Shown here piece by piece: positions 22,986 to 33,249 of a stretch of DNA of 64,000 bases. Location of the stretch: the NCBI GenBank assembly GCA_950022655.1, contig OX465579.1:18885088-18949087 (forward strand), in the 5' to 3' direction. Numbering within the stretch: the first letter of the stretch is position 1; each line of letters begins with the position of its first letter. This DNA comes from Alentia gelatinosa (Eukaryota; Annelida; Polychaeta; Phyllodocida; Polynoidae). Both the position numbers and the translations under genes were made by a program. Below the pieces are notes generated by a model. It was not told the DNA's origin. It ran no database searches and worked only from the letters and a program-made list of their open reading frames with translations.

Positions 22986-23814
22986 GGAGCTGTTTCACTA
23001 GTAGTGGAGTGAAAGCGAGAGGTGAGACCGCAACAGCGGCCCCAACAGTGGCACCAACAGTGTCAATCCCAAATTTGCGTTTCATCAGTGGTCTCGCTAT
23101 TGAGGTGAGACCAACTCTCACTGTTGGCACAGGTCTCGCTATGCACACATGTTTGACGTTCAAATTTATTCGTCGACGGGCCGCGATGAAGTGGAATTTC
23201 ACCCCTTCCCATAGGAATTAAGCAATGAAACTTCAACACGAGTTAGATATACATATAATCTATAATCGTCTCAAATATGAAGACGAACGGCCTTATCGTT
23301 CTGAAGATATCGGGGTTTGAATTTTATCACCCTCTCTGTGCGTTTGCGTTGGTCGCTGTTCTTTTTCACTCCCTCCGTAGTGCGGTGGGGTTTCGGCTGT
23401 TCTTTCTGTCTCCCCTGGAGACACTGGCCACCAGAGCAGTATTTGCTATGACAAAATTCAATTGCCGATATCTTCGAAACGGTGTAGCTGATCTTCTTCA
23501 TATTTGGTACGATTATGGGTTATATGTATACCTTACTCGTGTAAAAATTTCATTGCTTAATTCCCACGGGAAGTGGGTGAGACTATTCTATACACGTAAC
23601 AAACGAGAGGGTAGACCCTCTCAATTACAGCAGCTCCACAGTGGCATTAACAGCAACACCCTCTTCACTGATGAAACGGGTTCTGCCACTGTTGGTGCCG
23701 CTTGTATCCCAAGTGCTGTTCACGCTTGACTGCACCTTCTAATCAAACGCAAACTGCCGCTTTGCTGCCACTGTTACAAACAGCGAGACTTGTAGCTCCT
23801 AGTGAAACAGCCCC
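22986..23814. mobile_element. CWG-family 1 TIR element, copy f1
   Basis: The left end GGAGCTGTTTCACTAGTAG is inverted at the right as CTCCTAGTGAAACAGCCCC. The bases just outside are CTG (22983-22985) and CAG (23815-23817), the CWG signature of the other copies, although here the central bases differ. The interior holds two long inverted arms (CTTCCCATAGGAATTAAGCA .. TGCTTAATTCCCACGGGAAG) around a central loop. No transposase. It lies in an intron of gene D. Confidence 0.85.
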
Positions 23815-23927
23815 CAGGTTTCCAAATTTGCAGGTTTGTTCTATTTATTTTATCATTACCAGTTCTTACTTACATTTTTATTCATAGTGATTAAGTTGTG
23901 CTAAGTTTTTAAACAATTTGATTTCAG

Positions 23928-24249
23928 CCATCTCACTGTCATGATGCCATTCAACAGATCACTTTATGACAGAGAGCATTACAAACGCAAAAAGTGTGAA
24001 GATGAAAACATCCAAACCCGAGATGAGTTAATGACGACTCTGAGACTGTTGAAGAAAGCAAAGCAAAGAGTGGTTCCCCCACCAAGCACCCCATCAGTGA
24101 CAGAAACCATCAGTGGACCAGTAACAGCACAATCACCAACTACACCACCTTCTAGGTCACTGACATCTGTCCAACCTTCTCAAGCCTTCCCAACACCTGA
24201 GGCAGTTTCATCGCCAACACAAAGCATGATTGCCAGAAGAACACTTTGA
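23928..24249 (+). CDS. Gene D, last exon (charged helix and Ser/Pro tail)
   Basis: After acceptor TGATTTCAG the open frame reads HLTVMMPFNRSLYDREHYKR, a Lys/Glu-rich helix (TRDELMTTLRLLKKAKQRV) and a long Ser/Thr/Pro tail ending ARRTL-stop. It needs phase 2 from the exon before. In phase 0 the exon would stop after 13 codons. Unrecognised; perhaps a small helical nuclear protein. Confidence 0.45.
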
Positions 24250-24282
24250 TCTGTCGGCATCACACCAAAAAGTGTGCGTCTG

Positions 24283-24505
24283 GGCCCTGTTTTTCAGTCA
24301 CGACAATCGTTAATAACGACATGTTTCAGGTGTCGGTGTCCTATAGACGTACGATCTTAGAGGTGTGGCCATTTCCCGCCGGTCTACGACTCGTAGGGTG
24401 GTTAGAAGTGTTCTATAGTCACGATGATCGTTAGGTCACGTGACTGAAATTGTCGTCCAAAGTGTCGTCCGGCCAAGACATCGAAACACATGTCGTACAG
24501 CCTTC
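24283..24505. mobile_element. CWG-family 2 TIR element, copy b (one end only)
   Basis: Starts right after CTG (24280-24282) with GGCCCTGTTTTTCAGTCACG and follows the other copies through GGTCACGTGACTGAAA and ACATGTCGTACAG, then stops matching. Terminal fragment of about 220 bp, about 30 bp downstream of the gene D stop codon, probably in its 3' UTR. Confidence 0.75.
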
Positions 24506-25443
24506 TGACAGCAACACTGGGACTTGACAATGGCCAACTTAGGGTGTCCGCAAGGGAAAAAAAAGGAGTATCGTCCACGTCGGAATCCCCTGGATGAATT
24601 CAACGATACTATGTTTATTAAGTGATATCGTGTCTCTAAAAATATTGTGCGCGAACTTGCAGAAACTTATCGGCTTTCTGGATTCTGTGGCAACCCCGGT
24701 CATACCCTTAGGGGTCAAGGTATTTCAGCGGAGGAGAGGGTGAGGGAATATATATTTACCTATTGCCTTGGGGTCCATACACTTCTACTACCTATTAACT
24801 GTGTGCAAGAGAATAAGGTTATGAATTTAAATAGATTGTAAATATACTAATGGCACAATCAATTGTATGTCTGTTCTGGTGTGAATATAAATGTGACTGG
24901 TCCACTGATAGCCTTTCTATTAGTATCCACACTCGATTCCTCCTTCTTCTTATTCAACCCTTTAAAGACGGTCGCCTACGGCATACATACACTCTTGGGA
25001 ACGGCTACTAGTGGCTATGTAGAGTTCTAGGGGACGGGGGCTTTGTCCTCTGATTTTGAAAATCGAAGGTTGATCTTGTGATAGAATCTATTATCCTTAT
25101 CAAACAAATTTCAATAGTGTACAAATAGCAAATCTGAGGGCACACCTTCATTTGGTTAAATAATCCTGACATTTCCTTCAATATTTCATAAAAAAAATTC
25201 AATTTCATATCTTTCTAGCAACTTTCGTTTTAAGGCATCATCCGCCCCTGGCCGGTTGATGCCTAAAGGCAATGCTTCTCTTTGTAGATACTAGGTACCA
25301 TTTTACTCTCTACTTGGTAAAATAATAATTCACATTCCCTTAAAAATTTGTAGCTGGCATTTATTCGAATACTTTGTCGGTAAATTGGTATTGAGATGCA
25401 GTATGAGCAGAAAAATAAAGTTTTATATGGATTTGGTACGTAC
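24506..25443. other. Non-coding stretch, possible 3' part of gene B
   Basis: No exon could be fixed here. Gene B exon 25444 ends in phase 1 at a GTACGT donor, so a further minus-strand exon probably lies in or beyond this stretch. No repeat termini seen. Confidence 0.4.
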
Positions 25444-25614
25444 CCTCGCTGGCCGTTATCGGTGTTGACGGCAGTAGTAGCGGCAGACTTGCCCCTGATG
25501 GCGTCCCCGAGGATAGGATGTGGGCGAGGCCGCTGCTGGTGGTGTTAATGCTGCTATCCACATATATCATTGCAGTTTGTGGGGGTGCCGATAGCAGTTG
25601 CGACACTGGGTCCG
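25444..25614 (-). CDS. Gene B, exon 5 (Ser/Thr/Pro-rich)
   Basis: Acceptor TGCCTTCACAG and donor CGAGG|GTACGT on the minus strand, phase 1 in and out. It encodes DPVSQLLSAPPQTAMIYVD, then TSSGLAHILSSGTPSGASLP and LLLPSTPITASE. A low-complexity linker comparable in style to gene A exons 4 and 5. Confidence 0.5.
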
Positions 25615-25997
25615 CTGTGAAGGCAAAAATAGTTTTAAATAATATATATCAATAATTAATATAGAAAGGCATGGTTAGTGTATCTGAATGTAATTTGTTT
25701 AGATATATTTGGGTGAGAAATACTGACCAAAGTAGAAGATTTTATTTATACTCACTAAATAGAAGAAAGAGTGTAGACAAATGAAATCATTACTAATGAC
25801 GCATGACCATGAGACATGCGTGCACCGGTATATATTAATACACAAACAAATCACTATTTGTCCAGTTTTTACATAGTACACGCTCACCGTGCTTGTACAA
25901 TTCGCGGAAAGAGTTGCCAATTTACGCTTTACCATAATGGACAAGTGGAGTTTAAAATGTCAAATCTATGTGGAATGATCTCAGTGAATGTACTCAC

Positions 25998-26090
25998 AAA
26001 GAACAACACCAACATCAGGCAAGCTGAAAGGCATGTCACTGACACCTGAGTTCTCCAGCGGGAGGGACTGGAAAGTTTTTTCCAGAAGGT
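25998..26090 (-). CDS. Gene B, exon 4
   Basis: Acceptor CGTTCATCAG and donor CTTT|GTGAGT, 93 bp, phase 1 in and out. It fits both exon 32458 (phase 1 out) and exon 25614 (phase 1 in). It encodes DLLEKTFQSLPLENSGVSDM, then PFSLPDVGVVLC. The shared phase is the argument for placing these exons in the same gene as the Myb exons 6.4 kb upstream. Confidence 0.5.
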
Positions 26091-26565
26091 CTGATGAACG
26101 GAAGGAGATAAGCAGGAAATTAGAATGCATTAATGCTAGTGATATTATCAGTGATAAGACAATAGACTCACATGACACACAAGGCGTTATTAAAGGATTA
26201 TAATGCAGTTGTAGAAACATACATATGCAGCATTGCAATGAAAAGGGTTGCACAGATGACCACATATATTATTCCATGGTGAAATAATTCTTTTCTATTG
26301 GTCTTCATATTGTAATAGGATACTAATTTATCTAACCCCTAGAATTAATGTCCATAGTGTTAAGATGGGGAACTCGTTTTCTATGAAAGTATTGCAGTCC
26401 GTTCTCCATGGTCTATATCCTGTGCAGTGTCCATTCTTTTTGTGTGTACAGGGGTCAGGTAAATATGGAAAGGAACTTATTGTGGTCATTCTCCAACCCG
26501 TTTGAATGCTATGTGATATTCACTTGGCTGTCAGCGGAACCTGCAGCTGCTGCCAGAGGTGGGCT

Positions 26566-26580
26566 TACCCTACGGTGCTG
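26566..26580. repeat. 15-bp target-site duplication of the Penelope-like element (left)
   Basis: TACCCTACGGTGCTG here is repeated exactly at 28233-28247, on the other side of the Penelope-like insertion. Confidence 0.9.
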
Positions 26581-27097
26581 TGTGGGAAAACGTGGCGTAT
26601 CTGGAAGTGCGAGCCTTTCTCCTACCACATGCGACCACTGAATAGAGAGAAGGGGGAAGCGGGCCGCGGACGTGCCGCGGCCTCATCTGCATACCCTGTG
26701 CGGCGCTCCTGATTGGCTGACACGGCACGTGACAGTCATGTGACTTTGTTGTCGCTTTTTACGGCCGCGTGCGTTCGACTTGGCAAGTCGCCCGACGTTG
26801 CGGTTTGTTATGGGTGCTATGTGTCGAACCACACAGTTCCTATCGAATAGGCAGTAGGTTATAAGCTGCTATCCTTTATCTGGGGTGAAACTGGTTCACC
26901 CTAGAGCCAAGTTCCGTCAGAACATGGAGGAAATACCCAGGTAAGTGTGATTGAACCTTGCCAAGTAGTGGTACTCAGCCCGGTGTCACCATGATTTGAC
27001 AGTGTATTTACTGGTGTCAAACCCAATGTTTGGTCTCCGATATGCCAGTATCGGAAGTGTGTAGTGAGTCAGATTACTCTGATTTGGTCTCTTAGTG

Positions 27098-27124
27098 GTT
27101 TCGACTGTTCTCCAGTCTCATCAG
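27098..27124 (-). ncRNA. Hammerhead ribozyme core in the Penelope-like element
   Basis: On the minus strand the sequence is CTGATGA, G, stem ACTG/CAGT closed by an extra G-C pair with a GAGAA loop, then GAAAC. These are the conserved hammerhead core residues around a perfect 5-bp stem II. GATATGC just before CTGATGA can pair with GCATATC found about 55 nt after GAAA (stem I). The residues next to the expected cleavage site are not canonical, so self-cleavage is uncertain. Hammerheads are a known feature of Penelope-like terminal repeats. Confidence 0.7.
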
Positions 27125-27382
27125 GCATATCCTGGTAGTTACTCTTCTGTGGTCTTCCCTCCCGAAACCAGATCGGGAAGAGGATAATGCAGCCCATCGT
27201 AGATTTCTCTCTATGTTGTGTAATCCTAACTGTCACTCCCTACCCTGATGTCAACCCCCATTTGGACATGGTATATGTTTGTAATTTCTTCGTTCCGATG
27301 GACCTGTTGAGGATCCGTGGTTGGAAAAAAAATTTTGACGTGGCATTGAATGGGGGAAGGTTGTGGGTGGGATTTCTGACAG

Positions 27383-27817
27383 TTAGCTGTACCTGTTGTC
27401 CAGCGTGTTCAGACCATTTGGGGCGTTGGTCTTGAGTCGATGTATCCAGTTGAATTCGATCTTGATGCGCAGTCTCGTGGCTTCTCTGGATTCTGGATGT
27501 CGGTATATGTAATCCAGGATATATACCGTCACGTCATCGGTGCCCCGATTTGTTCGTTGGTTGAAGTAGTGTGGTACTTCATTTTTCGTCGAGTTTTTCT
27601 TGATGCAGTTGAGGTGTTCTCGTATTCGTTCTTTTATCTTCCGCTTTGTTTGCCCCACATATTGCATGTTGCAGGTTTTACATTCGATGCAATATATTAC
27701 ATTGGAGCTGTTGCAGGTTACGTTCCATTTCGTCTGGTGCTTCTTTTCGGTTGCCTTTGATGTGATCGATCCATCCATGTGATAAGTGCACAGTATTTGC
27801 AGTTGACTTTCGTGCAC
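27383..27817 (-). CDS. GIY-YIG endonuclease domain of the Penelope-like element
   Basis: 144-codon frame ending in a stop. It contains NVIYCIECKTCNMQYVGQT, the GIY..YVG core of the nuclease, followed by KRKIKERIREH (catalytic Arg and His region), VPHYFNQ and, near the end, EFNWIHRLKTNAPNGLN, which holds the conserved Trp and Asn region. A Cys pair (CIECKTC) precedes YVG, as in the CCHH-type zinc element of Penelope-like nucleases. In intact elements this domain nicks DNA at the insertion site. It is continued upstream only across a frameshift. Confidence 0.85.
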   Translation of the reverse strand: MHESQLQILCTYHMDGSITSKATEKKHQTKWNVTCNSSNVIYCIECKTCNMQYVGQTKRKIKERIREHLNCIKKNSTKNEVPHYFNQRTNRGTDDVTVYILDYIYRHPESREATRLRIKIEFNWIHRLKTNAPNGLNTLDNRYS

Positions 27818-28232
27818 TTGTTGTTGTTTTTTGAATCTTCGTGTTTTGCTTTGGTTGCCTTTGTTTCGCTGTCCTTTTCTCTTTTTCTTTGTAGTCTGTT
27901 CTGGCCTTGACTAGAACGTCCTTTATGTTCTTTGGTCTTTTGTAGCCCTTGATGATTTTCTTCTTGTGTAGATCCTTCGTGGTTGTCGATCTTGCTAGAA
28001 GGTCCCAATTTTTTTGGACCACATCGTTGACATCGTTGTTGTTGGGGTTGTAGGTGGTGACCAGTATCACATTTTCGCTCTTTTCTTGTTTCGTTGGTTT
28101 CTTCTTTTGAAGCACTGGTCTATCAGTTCCATGGGATAACTTTTTGTCTTGAATTCCATCTTCTTATTCTTGCAGTGTTCTTCGTAGTCCTCATCCCGTT
28201 TGCAGATCCGCCGTATTCGTAGGAATTGAGAC
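27740..28232 (-). pseudogene. Penelope-like element: linker region after the reverse transcriptase, frame-shifted
   Basis: Open frame 27678-28115 reads LVTTYNPNNNDVNDVVQKNW, then IIKGYKRPKNIKDVLVKAR, typical of the thumb/linker of Penelope-like proteins. A Lys-rich stretch and a CxxC (CKYC) follow. The frame is then lost, and the GIY-YIG continues in another frame from about HMDGSITSKAT. Upstream it reaches the truncation at 28232. Confidence 0.7.
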
Positions 28233-28494
28233 TACCCTACGGTGCTGACCAGCCTCGATGGTGGAGGGTATGCCTGGAATAATAAGAGTGGAGAAGATTC
28301 AAAATACTAACAAATTAAATTTATGTTTATCGGCATGAGAAGAGAATGTGAAATATTTCATAGGGAAATGCTGATGAATCACATTCCGCATCTGCACCTA
28401 CCTAAATATAATTACACTTGTTCTAGTAGTGGATGGTTAATTAGATGTTAATAATTACTTAACCTAAGCTATCAAATATCTTCGGATGATAACC

Positions 28495-28523
28495 TTGATA
28501 AAGGGCCTTTCAGCTCGAAACGT
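28495..28523 (+). ncRNA. Decayed hammerhead-like motif, plus strand
   Basis: TTGATAA, a GGGC/GCTC stem with a CTTTCA loop, then CGAAACGTTGG, with AATAAA 10 bp downstream. The layout mimics a hammerhead core but two core bases are changed (T for C3, A for G8). It lies outside the Penelope-like insert, on the other strand, and probably marks the end of a second Penelope-type terminal repeat. Confidence 0.4.
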
Positions 28524-28614
28524 TGGTTCAATAAACAATGCCCACTAAAACTACTTGGCTGCCTTATGGTTGTACTGTCTTTCTACCAATCATCAATTAC
28601 TTAACCCTTTCCCT

Positions 28615-30420
28615 ACCGCGCCTAGCGTAGCGCGAAGTGCGTTAACCACCGCGCCCCCTATGGCGAGTATCTATACTACGTCCGACGTCACACGTTCAGC
28701 ATGTGCCCTACATCCGGCGTTTTTCACATAGGCTAGAAAACGGCCCATACTGGAGAGGGATGCGTCACTAATTAGCAAAATAAATTAACTTAGGGAAATA
28801 ATTAGATAATTTGAATGCTACAGAAAAAAAGAAGAGACTCTAGGCTTCATTTCCCTGCCAATAATTATTAATTAGATAGATATTTAATAATTATAATAAT
28901 ATTTCCAAAAGCAGGAAGATATTGAGACATCTGCCATTGACACAAGCCTGTGGCTAGGCCCAATATAGCACTGCGCCTATAGAGATCTGTATCTTTTTTT
29001 TTATCGCGATGACATGTTGTTTTTTTTACATCTATAATAATAAAAAAATACGGAGAACACATTTCTGGAATTGTTTTGTGTGTAGAATTAATATATTATA
29101 GAGAAATCATGAAAATGTGATGCGCCTGATAGGTGGCGCCAACCACGCTCTGTCTTATAGTAGGCGTAAGGCTTCGCATCATCTCCAATCTAACCCGCTT
29201 GGTGCAGGCAGTGTGTGAGTTGAATCAGCAAATCACGGATTAATAATACTTATCATGAATCTTCAACATCGGCATTACTACCAGAAAATAGAAGAGACAT
29301 CAGGCTATTTCATGGTGCCATTCGTTAAATGTATTACATTTGGGATTTATGTTTGATGACTGCAAAAGCACTCCGAAGGTTAGAAATGACATTGCCTCAA
29401 CATGTATATGTATAGACTTCCATGACGGCTTCAACGACGACAGTGTGCTGGTTTGCTCTATTATGAACAATTCTACCCGATGACATCAACAATGCTGGAT
29501 TGGATTAATATAAAAAAAGCCTTAGGAGTCTGTCTGTGGCAGTGGTTTATACGGGGGAATGATCTTTATAGCAGAAATATTACATTTGCTTCACGCCTAT
29601 AGGGGGTCGGCCGAGTGAGCTGTCACTGTCACTGTCATTGACTCCAGTCTAAAGTTAATCTAGGGAACGATCGCCGAAATAGGACATTACGCAAATGGAC
29701 TTGTAGCATTAATACGGCAATTTAAATGAAATTAAACCCAGATATCTATGATCTATAGACTCTAAGGATTCTTCCCGTATATATTGTGTTAACTTTTATC
29801 AGCCAGAAGTGGTTAAAATTGGGATTTAGACTGAACATATTCGTTACGGCGTCCCATCTCTTCGTGTACCAGCTCGACACTGTCACACATCCTAATATCG
29901 ATATAGGTCTGTTCTGATTTAGCATTATGCAAATGGCACCATAGCATTAATAGATGATTTAAATGAAACAAAACCCACATATCTATGATTTATATACTTA
30001 GAGGAATGTTGTCGTCCCAGTCGGAATCAGATCCGCTCATTTTCAAATAAATATCGGCGCCCTATGCTCTATAGGTGTTGGCACCGCTGTCACTCGAACA
30101 AGTGTGGGTCCGATGGGGCGTTTTCCCGATATTTATAGGGGTGTATCAACGTATCCATGGCTACCAGAAATTTATTTCCCATTTCTTTATTTTTGTAATA
30201 TATATTTACATAATCCCTGAAAATATCATTTAAATCCATACAGTATTAACTGAGATATAATCAGTTTTTTAACATATCGGAGAAAAAATGCCATTTGGCA
30301 TCACCGGCTGTACATACGGGAATGCCATTTGGCATCACCGGACGTCCGTACGGGAGTGCCATTTGGCATCACCGGTCGTACCCACGGGAGTGCCAAATGG
30401 CATCGGCGGTAGGGAAAGGG
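28615..30420. mobile_element. Non-autonomous piggyBac-like element
   Basis: CCCTTTCCCTACCGC at the left is inverted at the right (GCGGTAGGGAAAGGG-like), and both ends abut TTAA (28611-28614, 30421-30424). A TTAA target plus CCCTTT termini fit piggyBac; a Kolobok-type element also targets TTAA but starts differently. The 1.8-kb interior has no transposase frame. The right subterminal region carries 34-bp repeats. A rearranged relative starts at 46185. Confidence 0.8.
30288..30409. repeat. 34-bp subterminal repeats with a palindromic core
   Basis: Units start at 30288, 30322 and 30356, each with TGCCATTTGGCATCACCGG followed by CGTAC..ACGGGA-type sequence. A fourth half-unit at 30390 has TGCCAAATGGCATCGGCGG, the central TTT inverted to AAA. 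Each core TGCCA-NNN-(T)GGCA is a palindrome, as expected for a dimeric DNA-binding protein. Confidence 0.85.
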
Positions 30421-30424
30421 TTAA

Positions 30425-31072
30425 ATACTTAAGATGGGGAGGAAGGTATGAAGTCTATACGTATACACCTAGAAGACCTACGTGAGGACGTAGTGACGTC
30501 TGGTGAGAGACTTCCTTAACTTAACTAAACCTTTATATAACACCTTGCGCCACATAGCGGCGACTTCAGGAACTACAGAAATATTCCTATATAATAATTA
30601 CGGCACGCAGTGTCCAAGGAGAGAAGTACGGAATTAACTTAATTAAACTAGAACGACAGTGGCTACACATAGCGGTGAACGTTGTTGAAACGGACGTGGA
30701 TTCGCCTCTTACACTTCAGGAAGTAACCAACAAATGACCGCAACTAAATCATTAACTAATTGCGTTCATTTGTATTTTGTAATTAACTAACTAAATACGT
30801 ATTTGTGACAGAGATGGGTATTACCCCTATCTTCATAGTTCACGTTAACTAGTTGAAGTTGTACGTATTCATGATTACTATTGAATGGTTAAGTTATGAT
30901 ATAATTATAATAATTAATATACTATTTTCGTTACGTAACGTTGTGGGGAAGGTAGGAGCAACTCTAAGGCGGTGTGTATGCAACCCCTTGCGGACAGCGA
31001 GGAAACCTTAATGAGATCTTTAATTAATATAGATATTAATTAATAAAGGTAATAAACGTATTCTGGGCCCTG
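30425..31072. other. Non-coding stretch in the gene B intron
   Basis: AT-rich sequence between the piggyBac-like element and TIR element c. Nothing recognisable. Confidence 0.5.
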
Positions 31073-31075
31073 TTT

Positions 31076-31936
31076 TTCAGTCACGACAATCGTTATGGGC
31101 GACGTGTTTTTGCCGTCAGTGTTCGATAGACACGACACTATAGTGAACAGGCGATATGTCATGAGTCTAAGAGGCGTAGGGCGTCCAGACGTGTTTTTCA
31201 GTCACGACAATCGTTGGGTCACGTGATTGAAAATATCGCCCAAAGTGTCGTCTGTTCATGACACCTATGGACATGTCGTACAGAATTCACAACTTCACTT
31301 CCCGTGGGAATTAAGTGATGAAATTTTAACACGAGTAACGTATATATCAAGCCTATAAACGTACCAAATATGAAGCAAATCCGCCGCAGGGTACCGAAGT
31401 TATGGGCATTTGAATTCTGTCATAGCAAATACTGCTCTGGTGGCCAGTGTACCCCTACCATCACGTGATCTAATTTATGCGACGACCTTGACATCGACTG
31501 CGCTTACTTCACTCTCCCAGCAGAGATTCCGCGCGCTATACCGCGAAAGATCTGTTAGGAGAGTGCTTGTACGATATCCGATCGATAGCCCAATGTTTCA
31601 AATACAAACGCCTGTATCTTCATAACCGAAAGGCCGTTCTTCTTCATATTTGGTACGGTTATAGGTTATATGTACCCCTTACTCGTGTTAAAATTTCATT
31701 GCTTAATTCCATCGGGAAGTGGGAAAATCTCTATATACGCACAGTGATGTGTTATAGAACCCAAGACAGTTCTATACTTGTCGTAGCGGCTGACATTTTT
31801 CGCGGCGATCGTGAGTGGCGCACTACGATCGTGTCTATAGAACAGCGGCCATTTTGTGTCTTCCAGAATGTCGTGAAATCGCTGGACGATCGTAGGGTAT
31901 TGTTGCCCGACGATGTCGTTACTGAAAAACAGGGCC
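31076..31936. mobile_element. CWG-family 2 TIR element, copy c (complete)
   Basis: Starts GGCCCTGTTTTTCAGTCACG and ends GTTACTGAAAAACAGGGCC, flanked by CTG on both sides (31073-31075 and 31937-31939). The interior has the same inverted arms as family 1 (CTTCCCGTGGGAATTAAG .. CTTAATTCCATCGGGAAG). Its central loop is shared with copy a (GACTGCGCTTACTTCACTCT). A chance 140-codon frame (31567-31989) has no domain. Confidence 0.9.
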
Positions 31937-31939
31937 CTG

Positions 31940-32457
31940 GATTCTATAATATTCGTGTCATGACTATTATGGATGAGGACAAGGATTGAAGTAAGTTTGA
32001 TAAGTCTTTTAATAGGTCAAACGTTTCCCACATATGTATGGCTATCTACCTTAGAGTATATTCAGCCTATAATGTGGCTTGGTAGACAGTCATGATTAAT
32101 ACCTTGTCATATCATGTTTAATACTAACACTCAATACAATGTCAATACTTAATACTAACGCTTTATAATAACACTAGATATGTTATACACATACTTAATA
32201 TCAATGTCTTCGTATACATAAAACCATACATATACTTCAATATCCATACGTGTACAACAATATTCATACGTATACTACATTTTACATTATATTCTCAATA
32301 TTTAATAAATAATCATTTTAATACATTTTAATAATCTTTCATTTCCAAAATAACCATATATTGTGCATAACTTTGGTTATAGCACACACTGACAGAAGTT
32401 GTGCATCGTTATGAAAATTGAAAAAATGTAAATATGCCATATGAAGAGAGTGCCTAC
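31940..32457 (-). other. Gene B intron, AT-rich
   Basis: Contains short degenerate tandem words (CATACGTATAC, AATACTAACAC). No exon or element termini seen. Confidence 0.45.
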
Positions 32458-32572
32458 CGGTGATAGTATTTTCTGACGCAAACTGCAGGGCCAATTCCTG
32501 CAGAGGGGTGATGGTGGCGAGGCTGTCCGGCAGCGCACTGTTGCCCGTTTTTTCTCATCTCGGTGTTCCTCT
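32458..32572 (-). CDS. Gene B, exon 3 (GN..LPD motif, probable frameshift)
   Basis: Acceptor GTTTTCAG and donor ACCG|GTAGGC, 115 bp against 116 in gene A. The second half reads GNSALPDSLATITPLQELAL, then QFASENTIT, clearly paralogous to gene A exon 3. The first half is in another frame, and the shift falls at a run of six A. Either this copy is broken or the true acceptor lies a few bases downstream. The phase out (1) fits exon 26090. Confidence 0.5.
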
Positions 32573-32848
32573 CTGAAAACTATTTTGAGAAATGAACTTA
32601 TGTAAGCATATAATATAATTGAGCTGTAGATATTTTAAAATTAAGATTGTTATATTTATATACTGTAAATAGGACAATTTAGAAAGGGAAGAGGTTGGAG
32701 ACAGTTTATTTGAAAAATATTATGTTACTTTAGACACTACATATGCTACTGATACGTGGGTATTCTGTATATGTGGGCATTACTAAAAAGTGGCCATCAT
32801 GGGGAATGGCACTATCAGGCAATGCCCACTGAAATATAGTATGCTAAC

Positions 32849-32937
32849 CTTGTTGCGGGTTTCCGATACATAGTAGGTGAGTTTCTTTTTACACTCAGCG
32901 GCAGACCTGCCGCAAGTGGAAAATACATTGACACGAG
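32849..32937 (-). CDS. Gene B, exon 2 (second half of Myb/SANT-like domain)
   Basis: Acceptor TTTATTCCAG and donor AACAAG|GTTAGC, 89 bp, phase 1 in and phase 0 out, exactly as in gene A. It encodes ARVNVFSTCGRSAAECKKKL, then TYYVSETRNK. RVN..(S/T)C.R...E.KKK is the third-helix signature of the Harbinger/NAIF1 Myb type. Confidence 0.75.
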
Positions 32938-33249
32938 CTGGAATAAAGGGTAAGAAAAAAAAAAATTTGCCACCTGAAGAAAGACTTTGCCTGTAAAAGG
33001 GAAAGTATGAGCTCGTGTTATGTAATTACTCCATACTGACGGAACTTGTTATTGTGCAAAATATTGTACATCCATAGCTGGAAGGCCATAAGATCTGCTA
33101 TGCAGAGGCCTGACTATGTACACCTTTTGTTTGGTTCAATTTAAAAAAACGAAAAATAGATTTGATTATAACCAACTCTATTAGAAAAAATCCATTTAAA
33201 ATGCAAATAATCTATTATGCAATAGCTTCTTTCCCCATTTATTACTCAC

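Larger units (their letters stand above)
26581..28232 (-). mobile_element. Penelope-like retroelement, 5'-truncated
   Basis: Bounded by a perfect 15-bp direct repeat, so the 1652-bp insert is defined to the base. Read on the minus strand it holds the region just after the reverse transcriptase (RIRRICKRDEDYEEHCK.., SYPMELIDQCFKRRN), the linker, a GIY-YIG endonuclease, and about 0.8 kb of 3' sequence including a hammerhead ribozyme core. The reverse transcriptase itself is missing (5' truncation). It lies in the large intron of gene B. Confidence 0.88.

Noticed and set aside
23277..23729. 150-codon plus-strand frame inside f1, and 140-codon frame 31567-31989 inside copy c
   Set aside because: Both cross the palindromic core and are not preserved between copies; no transposase motifs.
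30288..30409. Possible CRISPR-like array
   Set aside because: Only 3.5 contiguous 34-bp units with no spacers, inside a TIR element in a eukaryotic context.
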